Origin: Muribaculaceae bacterium
GTDB taxonomy: Bacteria > Bacteroidota > Bacteroidia > Bacteroidales > Muribaculaceae
DNA: 48,316 nt
Direction of reading: 5' to 3'
Assembly: GCA_017477555.1 (NCBI GenBank)
Contig: JAFUVK010000144.1
Coordinates: forward strand, 1-48,316
Within the stretch, counting starts at the first letter, position 1, and every line of letters begins with the position of its first letter. The position numbers were made by a program, and so were the translations under genes. The notes under the pieces are model-generated. The model was not told the DNA's origin. It made no database searches and saw only the letters and a list, made by a program, of their open reading frames with translations. Shown here piece by piece: positions 1-9,092 of this stretch.

Positions 1-18
1 CGCTTATTCGTACCTTTG
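1..18 (+). repeat. First copy of an 18-bp promoter-containing repeat
   Basis: The string CGCTTATTCGTACCTTTG occurs here and again, identical, at 148-165. It contains a Bacteroidota -7 box (TACCTTTG). This first copy runs into an inverted repeat (10-34, GTACCTTTGGC / GCCGAAGGTAC with one T-G pair and a three-base loop), so it may be a promoter, a hairpin or both. The gene it would serve is not obvious, as no coding start follows before 196. Confidence 0.6.
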
Positions 19-133
19 GCTGCGCCGAAGGTACTCTGGCTCGGAAAATCTCAAATAAATTTGACTTGGGTCCAATTTTGTCGCGACTCAGCAAATGAAA
101 TGCAAGCATTTCTTTGCATTCGCTGCTCCAAAA

Positions 134-165
134 TTTGACTTTTCGCTCGCTTATTCGTACCTTTG
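134..165 (+). promoter_or_regulatory. Bacteroidota-type promoter for the C69 peptidase gene
   Basis: A -33 element TTTG lies at 134-137 and a -7 element TACCTTTG at 158-165, with a 20-base spacer, matching the TTTG/TAnnTTTG consensus of the Bacteroidota primary sigma factor. Transcription would begin near 172, giving a leader of about 24 bases before the ATG at 196. The -7 element lies in the second copy of the 18-bp repeat (148-165). Confidence 0.75.
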
Positions 166-195
166 TGGGTAGAAACTAAAACTACATAACCAAGT

Positions 196-1845
196 ATGTC
201 AAACAGATTCGTATCGCTTATGGCAGCGGTTGTGATGACGACCGCGGCTGCCATGGCATGCACCAGCCTGATGGTGGGCAAGAAAGCCAGCGCCGACGGC
301 TCGGTGATGTGCACCTATAACGCCGACTCGTTCGGCACGTTCCGCAACTTGACTTATCTGCCGGCCGGCACGCATGCCCCGGGCGAGATGCGCCGCATCA
401 TCGACCGCGACAGCAAAGAGTATCACGGCGAGATACCCGAGGCACCGGTGACATACAGCGTGATCGGCAACATCAACGAGTGGCAGGTGACCATCGGCGA
501 AACCACCTATGGCGGTCGCAAGGAGCTGCGCGACTCGACGGGACTCATCGACTATGGCAGTCTGATGGACCTGGCCCTGCAACGCGCCAAGACCGCCCGT
601 GAGGCCATCCAGATGATGACCTCGCTGGCCGAGACCTACGGCTACTGCAGCACGGGCGAGGTGTTCAGCATCTGCGACCCCAACGAGGCGTGGATCATGG
701 AGATGGTGGGCTGCGGTGCCGGCAGCAAGGCGGTGGCCTGGGTGGCTCTGCGGGTGCCCGACGATGCCATCTGCGCCCACGCCAACCAGAGCCGCATCCG
801 CACCTTCGACCAGAAGGACAAGAAGAACGTCATGTTCTCCAAGAACTGCATTACCTTTGCACGCAGCCGGGGGTGGTTCAGCGGCAAGGACAAGGACTTC
901 AGCTTCTATGACGCATACGCCGAGGACAACTTCCGTGCCCGCCGCATCTGCGAGGCCCGCGTGTGGAGCATCTATCGCCGATATAGCGAGGGATTTGGCG
1001 AGCGGTATCTGCCATTCATTCTGGGTGAGGATTTGAACACCGAGCCGATGCCCCTGTGGATTGTGCCCAACCGCAAGCTCAGTGTGGCCGATGTGCAGGA
1101 GTGCCTGCGCGACCACTACGACGGCACGCCGCTCGACATGACCAACGACCCGGGTGCCGGTCTCTACGACTCGCCTTACCGGCCCACACCGTTATACTAT
1201 AAGGTGGATGGGGTGGAGCACTTCAATGAGCGCCCCATCGCCACCCAGCAGAGCGCGTTCTCGTGGATTGCGCAGATGCGCTCGTGGCTGCCACGCCAGG
1301 TGGGCGGACTGATGTGGTGGGCCAACGATGACGGTCACACCAGTGCCTATACGCCCATCTATTGCTGCAGCACGCGCCAGCCCAATTGCTACAACACGCC
1401 CGGGGCCGACTGTGTGACCTTCAGCCGCGACAACGCCTACTGGGTGTGCAACTGGGTGGCCAACATGGTGTATCCGCGCTACAGCCTGATGATGCCCAGC
1501 CTCAAGGCTGTGCGCGACTCGCTCGACCAGAGCTACCGCGACCAGCAGCCGCATGTCGAGGCGCGGGCTATCGAACTGCTCAAAACCGACGAGCAGGCTG
1601 CTGTGCGCTACCTCACCGACTATGGTTGCCAGAAGGGCGACGAGATGGTGGCGCGCTGGAACCGCCTGGCCGAGTATCTCATCGTCAAGTATAACGACAT
1701 GGTGGTGCGGGCCGAGGAGAATGGTCGCTTCAAGCGCACCAAGACCGGTTTCAAGCCCATCCTGGAGAAGCCCGGCATCCCCGACAAGACAGCCCGACGC
1801 ATCGCCGCCGAGGCCGGCGACCGGCTCAAGTCGCCCACCAATTGA
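196..1845 (+). CDS. Secreted C69-family dipeptidase (PepD-like)
   Basis: 549 residues, a usual length for Bacteroidales C69 (U34-type) dipeptidases, which are N-terminal-nucleophile enzymes cutting dipeptides from peptides. Residues 1-21 form a signal peptide ending AMA. The next residues, CTSLMVGKKASADGS, are the family start motif, with Cys22 as the expected nucleophile. Signal-peptidase cleavage after Ala21 would itself expose Cys22, so the enzyme probably acts in the periplasm or outside. Downstream family features are the acidic stretch around EVFSICDPNEAWIMEMVG and a Trp-rich C-terminal half. The start is supported by a promoter 31 bases upstream. The gene stands alone and converges on the C25 gene at 1941. 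Peptide products of the neighbouring C25 proteins could be substrates, but that is inference. Confidence 0.88.
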   Translation: MSNRFVSLMAAVVMTTAAAMACTSLMVGKKASADGSVMCTYNADSFGTFRNLTYLPAGTHAPGEMRRIIDRDSKEYHGEIPEAPVTYSVIGNINEWQVTIGETTYGGRKELRDSTGLIDYGSLMDLALQRAKTAREAIQMMTSLAETYGYCSTGEVFSICDPNEAWIMEMVGCGAGSKAVAWVALRVPDDAICAHANQSRIRTFDQKDKKNVMFSKNCITFARSRGWFSGKDKDFSFYDAYAEDNFRARRICEARVWSIYRRYSEGFGERYLPFILGEDLNTEPMPLWIVPNRKLSVADVQECLRDHYDGTPLDMTNDPGAGLYDSPYRPTPLYYKVDGVEHFNERPIATQQSAFSWIAQMRSWLPRQVGGLMWWANDDGHTSAYTPIYCCSTRQPNCYNTPGADCVTFSRDNAYWVCNWVANMVYPRYSLMMPSLKAVRDSLDQSYRDQQPHVEARAIELLKTDEQAAVRYLTDYGCQKGDEMVARWNRLAEYLIVKYNDMVVRAEENGRFKRTKTGFKPILEKPGIPDKTARRIAAEAGDRLKSPTN

Positions 1846-1884
1846 GACTTTAGTTTTTAGTTGTTGGATTTTGGACATTAGACA

Positions 1885-1924
1885 TTAGACGCGGCTGTTG
1901 GGTCATCCCCACTGCCGCGTCTAA
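1885..1924. terminator. Bidirectional hairpin between convergent genes
   Basis: A perfect 11-bp inverted repeat, TTAGACGCGGC (1885-1895) and GCCGCGTCTAA (1914-1924), encloses an 18-base loop that itself contains GGG/CCC. It lies between the stop of the C69 gene (1845) and the stop of the minus-strand C25 gene (1941). No strong T-run follows on either side, so it may work as a bidirectional or 3'-end-protecting hairpin rather than a textbook intrinsic terminator. Confidence 0.6.
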
Positions 1925-1940
1925 CGCTTAAAGTCTAAAA

Positions 1941-4900
1941 TCAGTTGCCAGTCGTGGGTAGTACGACGTAGTGTAAGAGGTTTGACCCTCCCTGGCCTTG
2001 CTGGCTGTCGTAGGACGCGTAAATGCGATACAGCCCGTTGGCCACTCGTCGGCCCTGCATGTTGGTCAAATTCCATCGGCAAGGCAGCTGGTCGGTGGTC
2101 TTGCTCCACACGAGGTTGCCATTGATGTCGGTAACGCGAATGTGTACCAGCTGGGGAGTGGTAGCGTCGGCCAGCGAAATGTCGACACCTGTGCTGCCGG
2201 CTATGGCCGATGCCTGCAGCTCAATGTCGTCCTGACTGCTGACGACAAAGGTAATGGTCTGTGTGGCCATATTGCCACAAACGTCGGCCACAGCAAATTC
2301 CATGGTATGCCTGCCGGGTGTGAGTGCGGTGATGGGCATGGCTATGCTCAGCCGGCTACCGCCGTCGCTAATCACAGCCATGTCTTTGGCCAGGTTATAA
2401 GAGGTCTTGCCGCCATCGAGTGTGAGCCTGATGTTGTTGCCCAGCCCCATCTGCTGCATGTTGAACGAGGTGTTGTCAGTGGCTCGGATATATAGTGTGG
2501 CATGGGTGCCTACGGTGGCATTGGCCGCAAACTCATTCTCGTTGTTGAGGTACATCGCCTCGATAATGGGGGCAATGTTGTCGCTCACAGCCGTGGCCTC
2601 AGTATAGCTGTTTTTGCGCAGTTTGTCATAGAGTCCGTTCACCATGTTCTCGGTGCCCGTTTCGTGCGCGTAGACCGACACCAGCATATTGCCGCTGCCG
2701 CTGCGCTCGTAGCGTGGCAGAACCACACTGCCGTGGAATTTGCCAGCCACAACATTGCCCGTGACCTGCACGAGTTTCTCGCGCGGATAGGCCAGCGACA
2801 TGGTGTCGCGCGAGTGTTCGCCTGTACCTTTAATAAATGGCATGGAGGTGCGTTCGGTGTCGTAGATGGTGACTGTGGCCTGCCCGTTGAATGCTGTGTT
2901 GACCTGGCTGGGATGATTCTCCTGCATCACTTCAGCATCGATGGTGACACGCTGCAGTGGTGCGGCGCCGATGGTGCGACCTGAGGTGAGCGCGACGCCG
3001 TTGATGGCATTGATTTTGAACAATGGCTTGGGGTACTTGATACCCAATGCCGGGTCGCCAAGCAGCACCCAGTGGAACTTGTTGGTGTTGGCATTGCTGT
3101 AGTAGTTTTTCGCTGCCATGTAGCAGTCGCCCAGTCGTGGCATCTTGCCTGTGCTGTTGTAGCTGAACATGGTGGTGGTAAAGGTGCGGTTAAGGTCATC
3201 GTTCATGGTAGCCAGCACCTGTCGGGTGGTGGTGAACAGTGCTATGGCGCCACCGTCGCGCTTGTGGAACATGAGTTCGGCGATGCCGCGGTGGTCGCTG
3301 TCGAAGCGTGCCACATCGCAGCAGGCAGTGGTCATGATGGGTAGTCGTGGATAGGGCGTGTCGAGCACGTCGGTAGATGTCCACATGCCGGTGGCCGACA
3401 TGGAGTTTGCCCCAGCGTGGCCTACGTAGGTGGCGAAGTATTGTCCCTGGCTGAACATCTCCTTGATGTGTCGCTTGGCCTCGAGCGAACGTCGCTTCTT
3501 GGAATCTTTAAACGACTCGGTCGGGTCTTGGGGGAACATGCGCACAAAGGCCATGTCTCGCATCATTTGTGTCTTTGAGTCGTTGTCGATGATGTAGCCG
3601 ATGCCAGCCGCTTGCGACTCGTGCAACTGATAGACCGAGTCGACAACCTCGCGGACAACTGAGTCGCGGCCCTGTTGGTCGGTGTAGGTGCGTGTGCCCC
3701 AGTTGTACATCTTGCCCTCTTCCTTGAGCGTGCTGTTCTCTGACCACAGGCTATAGTTGTTGCGCCATGCGCCATAGTCGGTCGAGTAGACATACTCCTC
3801 GAGTTTGTCGACGGCCAGTGCGGCTTCGGTGGCAGTGGCCACGGGCATATGTCCGATGCCGAGGCACAACCTGTCGGTCGACAGTTTCTGCCCCGAGTCG
3901 TCGAGCAGATAGCCGTAGAAGTCATCGTTGATGTAACTGGCATCTTCGTTGTGGCTCGAGCTGGAGACGTAGCTGATGACACGGTTTTGCTTGCCGGTGA
4001 CCAGGCCTCGGTTGTCGAAGCTGAGATTGCCGAATATGAGCAGATACTTAAACTTGGACTTGTCGCTGTCATAGAACATCTTGCACAGCAGGCGGATGGC
4101 CATGGCATTGGGTGTGCCGCTCGAGAACTCGTTGAACACTTGTTCCTGGTCGAGCACGAGCACTTCCATGCCATCGTGCTGCCGGTGGAGCTGTGCCACG
4201 CGTTCGGCCTGTGCCATGAACTCGTGGTGCGTGATGATGAGCATGTTAGGCACAGCCAGTCCATGCAAGTTCTGATTGTTGATGACCTGGAAACCGTCAA
4301 TCTCGTGCAGTGTAGCCGATGGGTTGAAAGCCACATATTGGCTGGGTGTGTTCACTGTGCCGGGCGTGAACAGCGTGTGCGTTGCAGTGGAATTGGTCAC
4401 CATCTGCATGGGGGTTATGGGTTGGGTGATGTCCCAAACGGTAAGCTCCGTCCCGTCGACCTGTACAATCTGGCGGTCGTTGGTTGCGGTGAATCCCATG
4501 GTGCACTGTGCGCCGTCGTTGCCACTGATGCGGTTATACTGATTGTAGACAATGGTGAAGTAGTCGATTTTGTTAAGCTGCAACAGGGCTTGGTTGTCGT
4601 CAGGCAATAGCTGCATGCCATAGTGCAACGAGCCGGCATGGCAGGTGTCGGGCAGTTCAACCCAGGTGGTGTTCTGGGCGGGTTGGTAGTTGGTTTGGTA
4701 ATAGGTATACTCGCTCAAGCAGCCGGCGATGGTGTTGCCGGCGGCTCGGAAGGGTATTTGAACGGTCTGCCCTCCAGTGGTGAGCTGGCATGTGAATGTG
4801 CCACTGACGCTGGCCTTGCTGTTCTCAAGCTTGCGCACCACCTTGGCCGCAATGCGGTTGGTGAGCCCCAGCTGCTTGTCGCTGGGGTTGACCAGCGTGA

Positions 4901-5504
4901 AGTCCAACCGATTGTTGGGGTTCATCAGGTCTTCGCCCAGCAGCTCGCTGCCGCTGAATGCCACCGACACTTTTTCCTGCTCATGGTGCAAGTAGTTGAT
5001 GCTGGTGCCGACCATACGCGGCTGTGCGGGCGAGAGGTAGGGTCGCGTGGCGGGTGTGCTGTGGCTGCCGGTGGCCTCGGTGACGAAGTAGTAGGCCTTC
5101 TGGCTGTAGGTGTTGAGCGTTCGCTCGTAGTAGGGTGTTGTGTTCGCCTTGAGTGTCATCTGCAGTGTGCCTGAGGCATAGAAGCACACCTTGTCGGGGC
5201 GTCGCAGCACGGGCACCTGCTGTAGGTCGTCGGGCAGGTTGGTGTTGAGCACCTCGCTCATCACCGTTCCGCCATAGCCGTAGATTTGTATGTTGTTGGG
5301 GTTGGTGAAGCCCATCTGGCGCAGCTGCTCGACAGTGATTTGATACACTCCCGAGCGAGTGACTGCAACTTTTACCCAGCGACCGGAGGCTAGCTTTGAA
5401 TGGTTGGTGAAGTGTGACAGAGGTAATGCCTGTGTGTGCAGTGCCGCGCAGGCCATCGTGGCGATGACCAGCATCCAGCCAAGCTTTTTGAATTTATAAT
5501 TCAT
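1941..5504 (-). CDS. C25 (gingipain/PorU-like) peptidase with T9SS C-terminal domain, paralogue A
   Basis: 1187 residues. A signal peptide (about 1-26) precedes the N-terminal PorU-like motif SKLASGRWVKVAVTRSGVY. The C25 catalytic domain is central: His696 lies in YVGHAGA and Cys729 in TTACCDVARFD, 33 residues apart, the same spacing as His211/Cys244 of gingipain RgpB. Cys728 precedes the catalytic Cys. Ig-like segments follow, and the last ~80 residues (WNLTNMQGRRVANGLYRI) resemble a type A T9SS sorting domain. Known members either process T9SS cargo at the cell surface (PorU) or are secreted cysteine proteases. This is the last gene of a probable minus-strand operon, 79 bp after paralogue B. 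The family assignment is firm; whether it is a sortase or a protease is unknown. Confidence 0.85.
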   Translation of the reverse strand: MNYKFKKLGWMLVIATMACAALHTQALPLSHFTNHSKLASGRWVKVAVTRSGVYQITVEQLRQMGFTNPNNIQIYGYGGTVMSEVLNTNLPDDLQQVPVLRRPDKVCFYASGTLQMTLKANTTPYYERTLNTYSQKAYYFVTEATGSHSTPATRPYLSPAQPRMVGTSINYLHHEQEKVSVAFSGSELLGEDLMNPNNRLDFTLVNPSDKQLGLTNRIAAKVVRKLENSKASVSGTFTCQLTTGGQTVQIPFRAAGNTIAGCLSEYTYYQTNYQPAQNTTWVELPDTCHAGSLHYGMQLLPDDNQALLQLNKIDYFTIVYNQYNRISGNDGAQCTMGFTATNDRQIVQVDGTELTVWDITQPITPMQMVTNSTATHTLFTPGTVNTPSQYVAFNPSATLHEIDGFQVINNQNLHGLAVPNMLIITHHEFMAQAERVAQLHRQHDGMEVLVLDQEQVFNEFSSGTPNAMAIRLLCKMFYDSDKSKFKYLLIFGNLSFDNRGLVTGKQNRVISYVSSSSHNEDASYINDDFYGYLLDDSGQKLSTDRLCLGIGHMPVATATEAALAVDKLEEYVYSTDYGAWRNNYSLWSENSTLKEEGKMYNWGTRTYTDQQGRDSVVREVVDSVYQLHESQAAGIGYIIDNDSKTQMMRDMAFVRMFPQDPTESFKDSKKRRSLEAKRHIKEMFSQGQYFATYVGHAGANSMSATGMWTSTDVLDTPYPRLPIMTTACCDVARFDSDHRGIAELMFHKRDGGAIALFTTTRQVLATMNDDLNRTFTTTMFSYNSTGKMPRLGDCYMAAKNYYSNANTNKFHWVLLGDPALGIKYPKPLFKINAINGVALTSGRTIGAAPLQRVTIDAEVMQENHPSQVNTAFNGQATVTIYDTERTSMPFIKGTGEHSRDTMSLAYPREKLVQVTGNVVAGKFHGSVVLPRYERSGSGNMLVSVYAHETGTENMVNGLYDKLRKNSYTEATAVSDNIAPIIEAMYLNNENEFAANATVGTHATLYIRATDNTSFNMQQMGLGNNIRLTLDGGKTSYNLAKDMAVISDGGSRLSIAMPITALTPGRHTMEFAVADVCGNMATQTITFVVSSQDDIELQASAIAGSTGVDISLADATTPQLVHIRVTDINGNLVWSKTTDQLPCRWNLTNMQGRRVANGLYRIYASYDSQQGQGGSNLLHYVVLPTTGN

Positions 5505-5525
5505 AACTCGTTTCAGTAGTTAAGT

Positions 5526-5564
5526 AGCGAACAGTGGACAGCGAACAGTGTACAGCGAACAGTG
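5526..5564. repeat. Tandem short repeat between C25 paralogues
   Basis: AGCGAACAGTG is repeated three times with about 14-base period, at 5526-5536, 5540-5550 and 5554-5564, in the 79-bp gap between two C25 genes. A related run (AGCGAACAGCGAACAG) occurs near 45046, so this belongs to a class of simple intergenic repeats seen across the window. No function can be read from it. Confidence 0.7.
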
Positions 5565-5583
5565 ATTATGCATTATATAATGT

Positions 5584-8500
5584 CTAGTTGCCCAGTGGGT
5601 TAAGAACCACAAAATTGACAATATTGGTGCCGCCATAGCTCTCGTTGCTCTGGTAATTGCCATGAATCTTGTACAGTCCGGGCTTGACGCGCTGTCCGTT
5701 GTTGTCGGTCAGGGGCCATGTGCAGGGGAAATTGTCGGTCACTTGGCTCCACACCAGCTGGCCTTTCATGTCGGTGACCTTGAGATGGACGTTGGGAGCT
5801 TCGTTGAGCGCATATGAAACGAGATTGATTTCTGCGCTCTCGTAGCTCGACGGCTCGGTGGCCTCGATGGTCAGATCGTTGCCCTGCATGACAGTGAAGG
5901 CGATGGTGTGCTCCACGCGATTTCCGCACATGTCGCTGGCAGTGAATTCCAGTGTATGTCGCCCGGGGGTGAGGCCCGTCATCGGCATGGCGATGTCGAG
6001 CGTGCGCCCGTCATCGGTGAGTGTGGCATGGTTCTTGACAAGCTGGAAGGTCTTTTTGCCCTTGTCCATGGTGAGCTTCAGGCCTTGTCCCAGTGCCTGC
6101 TGCTGTATGTTGAGCCCATAGTCGTCGGTGGCGCGGATATAGAGCATGGCGTCGGTCGACACCTGCGCGTTGGCTGCAAAGCTCTCTGGGTCGTTGAGAT
6201 ACATGGCTTGGACGGTGGGTGCCTGATTGTCCTGCACAGCGTTGGTGCCGGTGTAGGCCGAGATGTACAGTTGATTGGTCAGGCCGTTCACCATCTGGTC
6301 GGTGTTGTCTTGGTGCGCATAGACACTGACGGTGCAGTATCCGTTGGCGCGTCGGAAGCGCGGGAGGATGACCGAGCCGGTGAACACGCCGTTCGTCACC
6401 CGTCCGTTGACGCGTGTGATGAGTTCCTGGGGATAGGTCACATTGTGTGTCTCACCCTCGTGTGGATTGGTGCCGGGCACCGACATGAAGTTGCGTTTAA
6501 TGTCGTAGATTGATACGGTGGCATCGCCATTGAAGTCGGTGTTGACTTGTGTCGGGTCGTCCTCACGCATGACTTTGGCCTCAATCTTGAGTGTCTGTAG
6601 CGACTGGGCGTAGGCCGTGTTGGATGCCGTGAGCGTGGTGGTGTTGAGTTTGGTGACCTTGAACAGCGGCTTCGGGAAATTGACTTTGATGGCCGGGTCG
6701 CCCATCAACAGGAAGTTCAGCTTGTTGGAGTTGCTGGTGCGACCATAGGCAAGCTTGGCGGCGCGGTACACCTCGCCCAGTGTGGGCATGCGCTTGGTGG
6801 TGTTGTAGTTGAACATGGCTGTTGAGAAGGAGCGGTTGAGGAAATCGTTGCTGTTGGCATACACTTGTCGCGCCGTGGTGAACAGTGCTATGGCACCGCC
6901 ATTGCGCTTGTGGAACATCTGTTCGGCTATTCCCTGGTGGTCGCTGTCGAATCGTGCCACATCGCAGCAGGCGGTGGTCATGATGGGCCAGTTGCTGTAG
7001 CTGTTGGCAATGACATCGGTTGTCCTCCACATGCCGGAGTGTGTGAATGAGTTGGCCCCGGCGTGGCCCACGTAGGTGACAAAGTATTGTCCCTCATTGA
7101 GCATCTCCTGTATGTGCTTGCGCGCCTCGGTCGACGGCCGTTTGGTCTCTTCCTTGAATGACTCCGACACATCGGGAATGAACATGCCCACGAAAGCCTT
7201 GTCGGCCACCATCTTCACGCCCAGGTCGTTTTCCAGAATATACCGAATGCCATCGGCTTGTTTTTCGTGCAGCTTGTCCTCTTGTGTTGAGCTCTTTTCG
7301 GCCCAGAAGGCAAAGTTGTTGCGCCACACGCCATAGTTCGGGGCGAGGACATACTCATAGAGCTTGTCGACGTCTTGCTTGGCCTCGATGAGGTTGGACG
7401 ACGGCATTCGTCCCACCGCAATCTGCAGCGAGTCGGCCGACAAGATCAGTCCCGAGTTGTCGTTGAGATATCCAAAGTAATCCTCGATGACGTGGCTATT
7501 GTCGTCGTAGTTGCTCAGTGCTGTCTGGTAGCACATGAGTCGGTCTTTCTTGCCGGTGACGATGCCCCTGTTGTCGAAGCTCGACTGGCCCAGCAGTAGC
7601 AGGTTCTTGAACTTGCTCTTGTCGCGGTCGTAGAACATCTTGCACATCAGTCGGTAGGCCATGGCATTGGGTGTGCCGCTTGAAAATTCGTTGAAGACCT
7701 GTTGCTGGTCCACTACCACCACGTCCATGCCGTCGTGCTGCCGGTGGAGTTGAGCCACGCGTTCGGCTTGAGGCAGCAATGTGTTGGTGGTGATGATGAG
7801 CATGTCGGGCACGGGCATTGAATGTAGGTCTTGGTTGTCGATGGCCTCGTACGAGCTGATGGATAGCAATTCGTTGCTCGGGTCAAAAGCAATGTACTGC
7901 CGCGGCAAGTCCTGGATGCCGGGTGTGAAGCATAGACTGTCGGCCTGGGCCTGGTGCAGCTGCATGGCTGTGGGCTTGGTGGGGTCGGTCACATCCCACA
8001 CATGCTGTGCGCCCATGACATTGACACGGTCTTGTGCGGTGGTGGGCGTTAGCCCGATGGTGCACTGTGCCCACTCGCTACCCACGGTGGTATTGTGCCG
8101 GCTGTAGGTGATGATGAAGTAGTCGAGTAGTGCCACCTGCATCACACCTTTGCCCGTCGTTTCCACTACATTGTATTGCAATGTGCCGCGGCCGCTCGAC
8201 GGGTCAAAGTGCATCATCTCTGTTCCCTGGCCCGACTCGTAGAATGAGTAGTCCTTGGTACATCCCTTGATACGTCCGGTTGTGGCGGTGTAGGGCACTT
8301 CGGTTGTCGTGCCTCCACTGGTGAGGTAGCAATGAAATTGTCCCTGTATTTCGCTGGTCTTGTCGTTGGGGTCGATGCGCACAATCTTCGATGCGATGCG
8401 TGTGGTCAGATAGGCCGAGTCGCAGCTGGCCTCTGGCAGGCTGAACTCGAAAGTGCGTCGTCCTTGCGTGATGTCCTCGCCCAGCAGTTCGCTGCCGGTG

Positions 8501-9045
8501 AACGAGAGAGTGCGCAGTTCACTTTCGTGCAGATAGTAGTCGTAGCTGTTGTTGATGGTCCTTGTGGCCGTGGCGTCGAATGGCACTATCGAGGTTTCGA
8601 GAGCCGGCTCGCTGGCATCGTCGGTAATGAAGTAATAACCCAGCAGACTGTAGGTGTTGCGGTCGCGTGTGTACAAGGCATGGTTGGCAGTGGGCGAGAG
8701 GCTCATCCTCGCGTCGCCCACGGCATAGAAGCATACCTTGTCGGGCAGACGCAATGCCGGCACCTGCTGCAGGTCGTCGGGCAGGTCATTGGTGAGCACG
8801 TCGCTTAGGGTTTGTGCTCCGTAGCCATAGACCTTGATGCTTGCGGGGTCGTTGAATCCCATCTCGGCCAGTTGCTGGCGGGTGAGCTGGTAGATGCCGG
8901 TCTTGTTGATGGCCACTTTTACCCAATGCCCCTGTGCCAGTCGCGACGACTGAGCAAAGTGGTTGGCATCAAGGGCATGCATGCTCGGTGCGGCAGTGGC
9001 GGTGAGCATGGCGCATAACGCATATTTGATAACCTTGTTGTACAT
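5584..9045 (-). CDS. C25 (gingipain/PorU-like) peptidase with T9SS C-terminal domain, paralogue B
   Basis: 1153 residues with the same plan as its neighbours: signal peptide (about 1-24), the N-terminal motif SRLAQGHWVKVAINKTGIY, central C25 domain, Ig-like region and a C-terminal sorting-type domain (PLTDNNGQRVKPGLYKI). His661 (YVGHAGA) and Cys694 (second Cys of TACCDVARFD) are 33 residues apart. The conserved segment FNEFSSGTPNAMA is identical in paralogue A. Paralogue A has an insertion of about 30 residues near VYQLHESQ that B and C lack. It starts 47 bp after the stop of paralogue C, without a recognisable promoter between them, so co-transcription is likely. Substrate and exact role are unknown. 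Confidence 0.85.
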   Translation of the reverse strand: MYNKVIKYALCAMLTATAAPSMHALDANHFAQSSRLAQGHWVKVAINKTGIYQLTRQQLAEMGFNDPASIKVYGYGAQTLSDVLTNDLPDDLQQVPALRLPDKVCFYAVGDARMSLSPTANHALYTRDRNTYSLLGYYFITDDASEPALETSIVPFDATATRTINNSYDYYLHESELRTLSFTGSELLGEDITQGRRTFEFSLPEASCDSAYLTTRIASKIVRIDPNDKTSEIQGQFHCYLTSGGTTTEVPYTATTGRIKGCTKDYSFYESGQGTEMMHFDPSSGRGTLQYNVVETTGKGVMQVALLDYFIITYSRHNTTVGSEWAQCTIGLTPTTAQDRVNVMGAQHVWDVTDPTKPTAMQLHQAQADSLCFTPGIQDLPRQYIAFDPSNELLSISSYEAIDNQDLHSMPVPDMLIITTNTLLPQAERVAQLHRQHDGMDVVVVDQQQVFNEFSSGTPNAMAYRLMCKMFYDRDKSKFKNLLLLGQSSFDNRGIVTGKKDRLMCYQTALSNYDDNSHVIEDYFGYLNDNSGLILSADSLQIAVGRMPSSNLIEAKQDVDKLYEYVLAPNYGVWRNNFAFWAEKSSTQEDKLHEKQADGIRYILENDLGVKMVADKAFVGMFIPDVSESFKEETKRPSTEARKHIQEMLNEGQYFVTYVGHAGANSFTHSGMWRTTDVIANSYSNWPIMTTACCDVARFDSDHQGIAEQMFHKRNGGAIALFTTARQVYANSNDFLNRSFSTAMFNYNTTKRMPTLGEVYRAAKLAYGRTSNSNKLNFLLMGDPAIKVNFPKPLFKVTKLNTTTLTASNTAYAQSLQTLKIEAKVMREDDPTQVNTDFNGDATVSIYDIKRNFMSVPGTNPHEGETHNVTYPQELITRVNGRVTNGVFTGSVILPRFRRANGYCTVSVYAHQDNTDQMVNGLTNQLYISAYTGTNAVQDNQAPTVQAMYLNDPESFAANAQVSTDAMLYIRATDDYGLNIQQQALGQGLKLTMDKGKKTFQLVKNHATLTDDGRTLDIAMPMTGLTPGRHTLEFTASDMCGNRVEHTIAFTVMQGNDLTIEATEPSSYESAEINLVSYALNEAPNVHLKVTDMKGQLVWSQVTDNFPCTWPLTDNNGQRVKPGLYKIHGNYQSNESYGGTNIVNFVVLNPLGN

Positions 9046-9092
9046 ATTTTGCTTTTTGATGTTTTTACGGTATGAATGCTTTCTAGTTAATC

